DNA of 6,291 bases from contig JBFKOL010000269.1 in assembly GCA_041628815.1 (NCBI GenBank), positions 1 to 6,291 on the forward strand. The letters are read 5' to 3'. The stretch's first letter is position 1, and every line of letters begins with the position of its first letter. The position numbers were made by a program, and so were the translations under genes. The stretch comes from JBFKOL01 sp041628815 (lineage in GTDB: Bacteria; Bacteroidota; Bacteroidia; Chitinophagales; Saprospiraceae). Below, in pieces: positions 1 through 6,291 of the stretch. The notes below the pieces were generated by a model, which was given only the letters and a program-made list of their open reading frames with translations, was not told the origin of the DNA and ran no database searches.

Positions 1-517
1 GATGCCAGGCATGGACGGGATTGAAGTTTGTACCCTGCTTCGTGAAAATCCAGATTACAACAACACTTTGATTGCCTTCCTCACAGCAAGGAATGAGAGT
101 TTTACACAGGTCAGTGCGTTGGAATCCGGTGGAGATGATTTCATCACAAAACCCATTAAACCCAGCGTCCTGAAAAGCAGGGTAAAAGCCATTTTGCGGC
201 GACACTTCAGGTTTCAGAATCAGCAACTTGACACCAAAATCGTGTTCGGAGACCTGGTGATTGATCCAGAAGAATTCAAGGTTATCGTTAAGGGTGAAGA
301 GATCGGTCTTCCCAAGAAGGAATTCGATTTATTGAGCCTGTTGGTATCAAAACCCGGAAAAGTATTTCAGCGTTCCGAGATTTTAAGCCAGGTGTGGGGT
401 CGCGAAGTGATTGTAGGGGACAGAACGATCGATGTCCACATCAGAAAATTGCGTGAAAAGATAGGGAGTCATTATATAAAGACCTATAAAGGTGTCGGCT
501 ATAAATTCAAATATTGA
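1..517 (+). CDS. OmpR/PhoB-type response regulator (5' partial)
   Basis: This is a DNA-binding transcription regulator switched on by phosphorylation from its partner kinase. The reading frame enters from the left edge (first full codon at base 2), so the start of the receiver domain and the phospho-acceptor Asp are missing. The 171 visible residues begin at MPGMDG, the loop just after the phospho-Asp in this family. They include the conserved switch Thr (LTAR, residue 28) and the invariant Lys (TKP, residue 50). A linker leads to a winged-helix output domain at about residues 79-171. Its recognition helix is GDRTIDVHIRKLREKIG (139-155), and it ends in the wing hairpin YKGVGYKF. The stop overlaps the start of the kinase gene, so the two are surely co-transcribed. 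It resembles PhoB-like regulators, but the regulon cannot be read from this sequence, so no gene symbol is given. The Met at base 2 is not the true start. Confidence 0.94.
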   Translation, partial: MPGMDGIEVCTLLRENPDYNNTLIAFLTARNESFTQVSALESGGDDFITKPIKPSVLKSRVKAILRRHFRFQNQQLDTKIVFGDLVIDPEEFKVIVKGEEIGLPKKEFDLLSLLVSKPGKVFQRSEILSQVWGREVIVGDRTIDVHIRKLREKIGSHYIKTYKGVGYKFKY

Positions 518-1566
518 AGTTGTTCAAGAATCTAACAATTAATCAGATAACGGTCATCTTGACCTTGTTTCTCGCTGGCCTTAATCTATTGATTTTTGCA
601 GTCCTGTCTTTTTCGGACAATCGTTCCAATCTCGTATTGTGGATGTTCCTGGTAGCTGCTTCTCTTGCCTTGTCGTATATCGTTATCAAATTTTTTCTAG
701 AGAAGTTTGTATTCAGAAAAATCAAATTGATTTATAAAATCATCCACGACAGCAAACAAAGCATACCGGACGGGCGTACTTTGAACATTAACGATCAATC
801 GCTTGATAACGTAAATAACGAAGTGGTCGAGTGGGCTTTGAAGAAAGAAGAAGAAATAGAATATCTGACAGGTCTGGAAAATTACAGGAGAAACTTTGTC
901 GGCAATATTTCGCACGAATTGAAAACACCCATATTCACCATTCAGGGCTACTTGCATACTCTTCTCGACGGAGGCCTGCATGATGAACAAATCAATGAGA
1001 AATACCTGCGCCGCGCAGTGTCCAATGTTGAGCGATTACAGAACATCGTTGAGGATCTCGAGATCATTAATAAGCTCGAATCAGGCAATATATCGATGGA
1101 TATCAAGCCATTCAATCTCAAGGTTCTATGTATTGAGGTAATAAATGATCTCGAAATAATGGCAAATGAACGCAATATTCAGCTGTCATTGAAAGAAGGA
1201 GCATCGAAGTCTTTCGAGGTCCTGGCAGACAGGGAAAACATCAGACAGGTTCTCGTAAACCTTATTGCTAATTCTATTAAATATGGTACAGAAGGAGGAC
1301 GTACGAAAATTGGTTTTTATGATATGGATGAAAAGATACTTGTAGAAGTAAGCGACAATGGAATTGGTATTAAAGAAGAACATCTCAGTCATTTGTTTGA
1401 CAGGTTTTATCGCGTTGACACAAGTCGCAGCCGCTCGCAGGGCGGTTCGGGTCTTGGCCTTTCCATTGTGAAACATATAATTGAAGCCCATAAGGAAAGC
1501 ATTACCGTCAGAAGTACCCCCGGACTGGGAACGACCTTTGGTTTCACATTAAGTGTTGCCGGGTAG
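514..1566 (+). CDS. PhoR-like membrane sensor histidine kinase
   Basis: This inner-membrane kinase autophosphorylates on His and passes the phosphate to the regulator encoded just upstream. Two hydrophobic helices (about residues 12-33 and 39-62) are joined by a loop of only about seven residues, so there is almost no periplasmic sensor domain. A roughly 55-residue linker, at most HAMP-like, and no evident PAS domain precede the HisKA helix. That helix carries the H-box NISHELKTP, with phospho-acceptor His134, Glu135 and Thr138. The ATPase domain shows the N-box (Asn249, Asn253), the G1 box DNGIGI (281-286), the F-box LFDRFYR (294-300) and the G2 box GGSGLGLS (310-317). All catalytic motifs look intact, and 350 residues is normal for the family. 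The start is TTG at 514, overlapping the regulator's TGA (TTGA). The frame opens only at 505 and the first in-frame ATG (643) lies inside the second membrane helix; TTG at 520 is the only close alternative. The signal sensed is unknown. Confidence 0.95.
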   Translation: MKLFKNLTINQITVILTLFLAGLNLLIFAVLSFSDNRSNLVLWMFLVAASLALSYIVIKFFLEKFVFRKIKLIYKIIHDSKQSIPDGRTLNINDQSLDNVNNEVVEWALKKEEEIEYLTGLENYRRNFVGNISHELKTPIFTIQGYLHTLLDGGLHDEQINEKYLRRAVSNVERLQNIVEDLEIINKLESGNISMDIKPFNLKVLCIEVINDLEIMANERNIQLSLKEGASKSFEVLADRENIRQVLVNLIANSIKYGTEGGRTKIGFYDMDEKILVEVSDNGIGIKEEHLSHLFDRFYRVDTSRSRSQGGSGLGLSIVKHIIEAHKESITVRSTPGLGTTFGFTLSVAG

Positions 1567-1699
1567 CATTATGCTTGGCTGAAAATTGGGCTCTGTTACC
1601 CTTCCTACAAGGGAATCGGTGCATTTCTAAATGGCACAACCATAGAATCAAAAACAAAAGACATTCATTAATCAACGGCACCTGTCACAAAATGGTGCA

Positions 1700-2992
1700 T
1701 CAGTAGTGTGTGCCGCTAATGCCAAGACCGGCAAAGGCCATCGGTTCGTTCTGGTAAGCAACTTTGACCAGTGCTTCAAGTAATTCGTCCCGTTGATCAA
1801 GATATTCAGGCAATTCTTCCTTTGCCATAGGATCCAGTGGAGGAAAATTCTCTCTTAAATGATTGATTTGACGTCCGTTTTTCCAAAACCTGAAACATAC
1901 ATGCGGACCGGTAGCCAGACCAGTTGACCCGACGTATCCTATAACTTGTCCTCTCGTGACACGCGAACCGACTCCCAGGCCCTTAACAAACTTACTCATA
2001 TGCAAATATTGCGTTTCGTAGGTATTGTTATGTCGAATCTTGATGTAGTTGCCATTTCCTTTCGTATAGGATCTCTTGATTATAGTACCATCCGCTACTG
2101 ACATGATGGGAGTCCCGGTGGGTGCGGCATAATCCGTGCCCAGGTGAGGTCTGCGCTTTTTGAGGATCGGGTGAAACCGATTCATATTGAATCTCGAAGA
2201 AATCCTGGCATTCACTGGATCGCGCATGAACGTGCGTTGTGTAGGCGTACCTTCCATATCATAGTACCCCTTGTACTTGTCGTTCTCAAAATAAAAGCTG
2301 AATTCCTCAGAATTGCCCGATTTGTACGAAGCAGCAAGCACTTTACCCACGCCGGCCGGAAGACCTTCAATGTACCTCTGCTCATACGTGAACCTGAACT
2401 GATCTCCTTTTTGTGAAGCAAAAAAATCGACTTGCGCCAAGGCTATCTCAAGGTTGTCAAATAGGTTCATATCAATTCCCGCATCTTCGAAACTATTGTA
2501 AAGCGACCTGGAAACGATTCCACTGGCTGTTTCTACACAAGTTTCGAAAGGGATTTTATGCAGAGTGGCATCAAGTGATTCTGTAAGGTCGTACATCACG
2601 AATGAATAGCGGTCGGGTTCATAAACAAACTTCACGATTGTTTCACAGTCCTTTTCAGAGACCAGCGTAATATTCTTACCAGCCATAATCTTTCTCAAGG
2701 AGAATACATTTTCAGCATTTCGTTCGAGGGTCACTATTTTGTCAAAATCCACACCATAGGACATGAGTATATCTCCCAGAAAAGAACCCCTTCGGATGGG
2801 ATGTTCTTCAAAATCATATGCGTTGACGTCCATGCCATATCTCAACACAGGTATTTCAGGTATTTCAACTGCTATCTCGTTAAATGAAGATTCGGTGTTT
2901 GATTTATCCCGAAGCACATAACCGAAGACAACCAAGGAAATGATCGCTGCACTGAGAAACATTTCAGACAGATAACTCTTCACATCGTACAT
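1700..2992 (-). CDS. Membrane-anchored M23-family peptidoglycan peptidase
   Basis: This is a predicted envelope peptidase of the LytM/MepM type, which cuts peptide bridges in peptidoglycan. An N-terminal hydrophobic segment (about residues 12-27) should anchor it in the inner membrane; there is no lipobox. Residues about 60-112 (IRRGSFLGDIL...) resemble the LysM/OapA-like domain found before M23 domains, and a middle region follows. The M23 domain spans about 260-380, with HLGTDY (His283, Asp287), YLHMS (His331) and GPHVCFRFW (His364, Cys366). The last motif is normally HxH; here the second His, a zinc ligand in LytM, is Cys (codon at 1895-1897). Activity with Cys as ligand is possible but not proven. 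About 50 residues follow the domain. The ATG at 2990-2992 was chosen; Met11 (2960-2962) is an alternative but would cut into the membrane segment. The gene is convergent with the kinase and divergent from folP, so it is a separate transcription unit. Confidence 0.93.
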   Translation of the reverse strand: MYDVKSYLSEMFLSAAIISLVVFGYVLRDKSNTESSFNEIAVEIPEIPVLRYGMDVNAYDFEEHPIRRGSFLGDILMSYGVDFDKIVTLERNAENVFSLRKIMAGKNITLVSEKDCETIVKFVYEPDRYSFVMYDLTESLDATLHKIPFETCVETASGIVSRSLYNSFEDAGIDMNLFDNLEIALAQVDFFASQKGDQFRFTYEQRYIEGLPAGVGKVLAASYKSGNSEEFSFYFENDKYKGYYDMEGTPTQRTFMRDPVNARISSRFNMNRFHPILKKRRPHLGTDYAAPTGTPIMSVADGTIIKRSYTKGNGNYIKIRHNNTYETQYLHMSKFVKGLGVGSRVTRGQVIGYVGSTGLATGPHVCFRFWKNGRQINHLRENFPPLDPMAKEELPEYLDQRDELLEALVKVAYQNEPMAFAGLGISGTHY

Positions 2993-3096
2993 TTATGATT
3001 TCAAAAGTGAAAATTCCACCATCGACAATTCTAAGGCCAAGCTAAGATATGAAATGTGTTTTGGCTTGCTTCAATTTAACTGAATATTAAATCGCT
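2993..3096. promoter_or_regulatory. Divergent intergenic region (M23 peptidase / folP)
   Basis: This 104-bp A/T-rich gap lies between two divergently oriented genes, so promoters for both probably sit here; that follows from layout, not from a clear motif. On the minus strand, CACTTTTG (plus-strand 3002-3009) is one base off the Bacteroidota -7 consensus TAnnTTTG, but it would leave almost no leader before the peptidase ATG. No good match faces folP. Neither gene has a Shine-Dalgarno sequence. An imperfect inverted repeat, AGGCCAA (3034-3040) with TTGGCTT (3061-3067, one G-T pair), is present, but it is too weak to call an operator. Confidence 0.4.
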
Positions 3097-3933
3097 TTGG
3101 TACACCGCAAGACTATAAAAATCAGAAATGAAATCATAGAGTTGAAAAGGCCGCTGGTTATGGGCGTCATAAATCTCACTCCGGATTCATTTTATAAAGG
3201 TTCCAGGGCCATTGATATCGCTTCCGTTCTGGAAGAAGCGGAGAAGATGATTCAAGCAGGAGCAGATATCATAGACCTGGGAGGGGTTTCTACAAGGCCG
3301 GGTAGCAAAGCCCCTTCGCCAGCAACGGAAAAAGAACGTCTGCTGCCTGCGTTGAAGGCCATCCGTCATCACTTCCCAGAAATATTAGTGAGCATAGATA
3401 CCTATCGAGCAGAGGTGTTAAGCCACTGCATCGACATCGGGATCGATCTCGTAAATGACATTAGTGCGGGACAGATGGATAAAGGGTTTCTGGATGTCGT
3501 AGCGGCAAGCGGGCTTCCCTACATATTGATGCATATGAAAGGAACACCAGAAACTATGCAATCGCAGCCAGGATATGACGACATCATGTTGGAATTGCTC
3601 ATCTTTTTTTCCGAAAAAATCCATTCTTTGCGTTCTAAGGGAATCGTTGATATTATCATTGATCCGGGCATCGGATTTGGAAAGTCCATCGAAGACAACT
3701 TTGATTTAATAAGGAGGATGCCTTCCCTCAGAATATTCGATTGTCCAATTCTTCTTGGGCTTTCGAGAAAATCGTTCATATACAGGACATTGGAATGCTC
3801 TGCCCATGACGCCCTGAACGGCACAACGGCCATGCACATGCTCGGACTCCAAAACGGGGCTGACCTCATAAGAGTACATGATGTGCGACAAGCTGTGGAA
3901 TGCGTTGAACTATGGATGGCCTATCGTGAATAA
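3097..3933 (+). CDS. folP: Dihydropteroate synthase
   Basis: This cytoplasmic folate enzyme condenses dihydropterin pyrophosphate with p-aminobenzoate to give dihydropteroate; it is the target of sulfonamides. Its 278 residues fold as one TIM barrel of typical length. The pterin-binding motifs are present: MGVINLTPDSF (22-32, Asn26) and GADIIDLGGVSTRPGS (55-70, Thr66, Arg67). Further expected residues are Asp101 (SIDTY), Asn120 (NDIS), Asp189 (IDPGIGFGK), Lys225 (LSRKSF), and Arg259 with His261 (IRVHD), so it should be active. Two small departures from common versions are Lys34, where an acidic residue is usual just after SFY, and Val64 in GGVSTRP, where Glu is frequent. The start is TTG at 3097: an in-frame stop lies at 3088-3090, and the first ATG (3160) would remove the first strand. 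It is divergent from the M23 gene and lies 114 bp before the TamB-like gene. Cotranscription with that gene is uncertain. Confidence 0.97.
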   Translation: MVHRKTIKIRNEIIELKRPLVMGVINLTPDSFYKGSRAIDIASVLEEAEKMIQAGADIIDLGGVSTRPGSKAPSPATEKERLLPALKAIRHHFPEILVSIDTYRAEVLSHCIDIGIDLVNDISAGQMDKGFLDVVAASGLPYILMHMKGTPETMQSQPGYDDIMLELLIFFSEKIHSLRSKGIVDIIIDPGIGFGKSIEDNFDLIRRMPSLRIFDCPILLGLSRKSFIYRTLECSAHDALNGTTAMHMLGLQNGADLIRVHDVRQAVECVELWMAYRE

Positions 3934-3972
3934 CTGAAACCAAAACGGAGTATCTTTACTTGTTTAAATTAA

Positions 3973-3993
3973 GGTTAAACTAACCCTCTTTTT
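3973..3993 (+). terminator. Possible weak terminator or attenuator stem after folP
   Basis: GGTTA (3973-3977) and TAACC (3981-3985) form a perfect 5-bp stem with a 3-nt loop. Three bases later comes a run of five T (3989-3993). The layout is that of a small intrinsic terminator 40 bp after the folP stop, but the stem is short and A/T-rich, so it may be inefficient or accidental. The right arm also overlaps a second inverted repeat (AACCCTC 3982-3988 with GAGGGTT 4012-4018), and the two cannot form together. Confidence 0.3.
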
Positions 3994-4047
3994 CAATAAA
4001 TACCGATCTATGAGGGTTTAGAAGGAATCTGAAATGCATTTAGTATA

Positions 4048-6291
4048 GTGGAGGTAATCAAGAAAAAAAGCTGGGTTTCGATAATCATAAAGGCGGTTTT
4101 AGCCGTTTCTGTTCTTATCGTCCTCCTCTTTGCGCTCCTCCACACCGGTTTTGTCCAGGATAGAATTACAAAGTACATCTTGTCAACCGTTATAGCTAAA
4201 TCGGAAGGCAAACTACAGGTGCAAGGTGCAGCGTTCGACATTTACAAGGGAGTGGAGTTGTCCGGGCTATTGCTTACAGGATCAGAAGCAGACACACTCC
4301 TGGTCGTCGACAAGCTAAGACTCAACCCGAGGAGTACATTATTATCATTTCTTTCGGGAAATCTCAGGATCAATGATCTTTCCATTTCAGGTGTGGACTT
4401 CGTGGTAAGAAAAAAAATGGATGACACCCAATCGAATTGGGGACGAATGCTGTCATCATTGGGTGCCGGCAATCAAAACCAGAATAGAACCAAAAAAACC
4501 GCATTCGACTTCTCACAAATGGAATTGTCCGATGTGACCGTCTCTTATATCGACGACCCGGGTGGAATATCCATGGAGGCCTATTTTGATCGCTGGGAGG
4601 TTGTGATGGATCACATGGTATTTGGTGATTCGGCATCGATTCAGGTGAGGCGTTGGATTTTAAATAAACCTGTAGTCAACTTTCACCGTACGATGCGAGG
4701 GATCAGGGTAGAACAGGAAATGGATAAAAAAGAAGCAGAAGGAACGATATTTCCAAGAATCAGCATTGCCGACTTCAATGTCCTTGACGGGGCTTTTTAT
4801 CTAATGGATGAATCTGACGAAGCGATCCAATACAGGGAATTTTCTGAACTGGATCTTGGTATTCATGACCTTTTGTTCGAAGACCCTGATACCTGGTCTC
4901 TGGCCATTGAGGATCTCTCGGGAAAAACTGAAGAAGCACAAATCAGGCATTTCAGTATCGCCAATCTGAAAAGAAAGGGAGGAGAAATACAAATTTCACG
5001 CTCCTTGTTGCGCACAGATCAATCGCTTATAAGATTTAACGGAAGCATCTCCGGAATGGCAGGTTTTATCGGTATGGACCGGGCTTCGGTTAAATTGGAA
5101 CTCATCCCTTCTTTTGTGAGAATTTCTGATTTATTCGGTTTATTTCCTGATCTGCGCCGTGAATTTGGCAATGAAGCGATTGCATTTTATCCCGTCCAGC
5201 TAAAAGGAAATTATACCTGGAAAGATGGGAGATTGGATGGCAGGAAAATAGATTTATGGATAAACAAATCCCATCATTTTGTGGGAGATGCTGTTCTTTC
5301 TGAAATCCGAGGTGAAAAACCGCTGTTTCTTGATCTTACGGTAACTGACCTTTCGTCAGACATAGCGGCACTGTCCGCGCTCTACTCCAAAATCCCCGTA
5401 AGTGAAGAGTTGAGGAGAATGGGCAAGATCCAATTCAACGGAAACTTCAAAGGTATGTTTTCAGATTTCAACGCTTCTGGCAATCTCAAATCGCAGCTTG
5501 GGAATGCGTCCATGAATGTGACCGTAAAAAAGTTGAGTCCGATTGGCGATTCTATTGCTTATGCGGGGCTTCTCGAACTGGATAGCTTTGACCTGGGGAA
5601 ATTATTGATGAATCCCGAATTCGGCCATGTCAGTGCCAAGCTCAATATTGCTGACGGTAGAGGTATTGATCTCATAAACTCCGAGGCATCCTTGATTGCC
5701 ACTATTGACAAATTTGTATTCCGGGACTTCGTTTATTCCGATGCTGTCTACGAGGGTCGGCTCAATAGAAAAGTGATCGACGGTGCATTTCGCATCTCTG
5801 ACGAAAGTCTTGATTTCCGATTTTCAGGCATCGTCGACTTGTCACGTGAAGAACCCTTGTTTGACTTTCGACTCGATGCGCAACGGATTGACTTTTGTAA
5901 ACTTAACCTGGTCGAATTCCCGTGTCAATTATCTTTCAATTCCGAGGTCAATTTCCAGGGTAAAACAATGAAAAATGCAGAAGGCCAATCGCGATCGGGT
6001 GAGATCATCTTTCGACACGACTCCTTAGAGCTCAGGATTGCTAACCTTTTAATTGATTCTGAAAAATCTGGTGATCACATGAAATTTCGCATGCGATCTG
6101 ACTTTATTGACATGGATATCGAAGGAGATTTCCATCTCCTGAAAATGTACCAGATATTTTTGCGTCAACTGATAAAAAATCACCCAGGCCACAACAATGT
6201 TGTCAATCTCAAAGACGATTTTGGCGACCTTCCCGATCAGAATTTCGTCTTTGACGTAAAAGTCAAGGATGCCTCGGAGTTTATGAGATCA
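4048..6291 (+). CDS. TamB/AsmA-like envelope protein (3' partial)
   Basis: An uninterrupted frame of 748 codons runs off the right edge. The product has a basic N-terminus (KKK, residues 5-7), one membrane helix (about 11-31) and then a long, β-strand-rich region with no enzyme motif. The first section (about 38-122) follows the usual start of AsmA/TamB proteins: a short amphipathic stretch, a 'GLLLTGSEADTLLVVDKLRL' segment, then 'LRINDLSISGVDFVVRKK'. Such proteins are inner-membrane anchored and span the periplasm as a hydrophobic groove. Members are linked to outer-membrane protein assembly (TamB) or lipid transport between membranes. The diagnostic TamB C-terminal domain would lie beyond the window, so AsmA-like versus TamB stays open and no symbol is given. 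The start is GTG at 4048: the in-frame stop is at 4030-4032, and the first in-frame ATG lies over 120 codons downstream, past the membrane helix. No Shine-Dalgarno sequence is obvious; GAAGGA at 4021 is too far away. Two cysteines sit near residues 617 and 626. Confidence 0.82.
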   Translation, partial: MEVIKKKSWVSIIIKAVLAVSVLIVLLFALLHTGFVQDRITKYILSTVIAKSEGKLQVQGAAFDIYKGVELSGLLLTGSEADTLLVVDKLRLNPRSTLLSFLSGNLRINDLSISGVDFVVRKKMDDTQSNWGRMLSSLGAGNQNQNRTKKTAFDFSQMELSDVTVSYIDDPGGISMEAYFDRWEVVMDHMVFGDSASIQVRRWILNKPVVNFHRTMRGIRVEQEMDKKEAEGTIFPRISIADFNVLDGAFYLMDESDEAIQYREFSELDLGIHDLLFEDPDTWSLAIEDLSGKTEEAQIRHFSIANLKRKGGEIQISRSLLRTDQSLIRFNGSISGMAGFIGMDRASVKLELIPSFVRISDLFGLFPDLRREFGNEAIAFYPVQLKGNYTWKDGRLDGRKIDLWINKSHHFVGDAVLSEIRGEKPLFLDLTVTDLSSDIAALSALYSKIPVSEELRRMGKIQFNGNFKGMFSDFNASGNLKSQLGNASMNVTVKKLSPIGDSIAYAGLLELDSFDLGKLLMNPEFGHVSAKLNIADGRGIDLINSEASLIATIDKFVFRDFVYSDAVYEGRLNRKVIDGAFRISDESLDFRFSGIVDLSREEPLFDFRLDAQRIDFCKLNLVEFPCQLSFNSEVNFQGKTMKNAEGQSRSGEIIFRHDSLELRIANLLIDSEKSGDHMKFRMRSDFIDMDIEGDFHLLKMYQIFLRQLIKNHPGHNNVVNLKDDFGDLPDQNFVFDVKVKDASEFMRS

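Noticed and set aside
1599..1613. Perfect small hairpin CCCTT-CCTAC-AAGGG in the kinase/peptidase convergent gap, considered as a terminator.
   Set aside because: Only five pairs and no T-run on either strand. The rest of the 1567-1699 gap shows no better terminator.
1619..1637. Bulged stem GTGCATT / AATGGCAC in the same gap.
   Set aside because: It has a bulge and no T-tract and is likely chance. The nearby GCACC (1678-1682) / GGTGC (1694-1698) pair on the peptidase side has a long loop and only a distant T-rich stretch.
3519..3869. 116-residue open frame antisense to folP.
   Set aside because: It has no recognisable domain and lies wholly within a well-conserved gene, so it is a shadow frame. 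The same applies to the minus-strand frames inside the kinase and the TamB-like gene.
3951..3958. TATCTTTA, one base off the Bacteroidota -7 consensus TAnnTTTG, as a promoter for the TamB-like gene.
   Set aside because: No TTG-type -33 element at the right distance, and the possible terminator lies downstream of it.
4063..4069. Run of seven A just after the GTG start of the TamB-like gene, considered as a slippage or phase-variation site.
   Set aside because: Slippage would not join the frame to a better start: the only nearby upstream ATG (4034) is closed by a stop after four codons. The run simply encodes the Lys cluster before the membrane helix.
5783..5971. 62-residue plus-strand frame near the right end.
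   Set aside because: It is out of frame within the TamB-like coding sequence and has no protein-like features.

Overview
The window looks like an ordinary chromosomal segment of a Bacteroidota (Bacteroidetes) bacterium. Four things suggest this: the flavour of the kinase/regulator pair; an M23 peptidase carrying a GPHVCFRFWKNG-type motif that I associate with this phylum; a long TamB/AsmA-like protein; and the absence of convincing Shine-Dalgarno sequences, with A/T-rich leaders. A genus cannot be named from what is visible.

Layout, left to right. (1) Positions 1-517 (+) hold the 3' part of an OmpR/PhoB-type response regulator, cut by the window edge. (2) Positions 514-1566 (+) hold its partner, a PhoR-like membrane histidine kinase, which starts on a TTG overlapping the regulator's stop codon. 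(3) After a 133-bp convergent gap, positions 1700-2992 (-) encode a membrane-anchored M23-family cell-wall peptidase. (4) A 104-bp divergent gap separates it from folP, dihydropteroate synthase, at 3097-3933 (+). (5) After 114 bp containing a small hairpin and a competing inverted repeat, an uninterrupted frame runs from a GTG at 4048 to the window's end. It encodes 748 residues of a TamB/AsmA-like envelope protein whose C-terminal part lies outside the window.

The regulator and kinase form one transcription unit and one signalling pathway. The peptidase (peptidoglycan) and the TamB/AsmA-like protein (inner-membrane anchored, periplasm-spanning) both belong to the cell envelope. folP is a housekeeping folate gene between them. 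No sequence evidence links the two-component system to the neighbouring genes.

I found no mobile element, CRISPR array, RNA gene or clear undescribed system. The points most worth a second look are the Cys that replaces a zinc-ligand His in the M23 protein, the kinase's almost absent extracytoplasmic loop, non-ATG starts for all three plus-strand genes whose starts are visible, and the pair of mutually exclusive stems ahead of the TamB-like gene.
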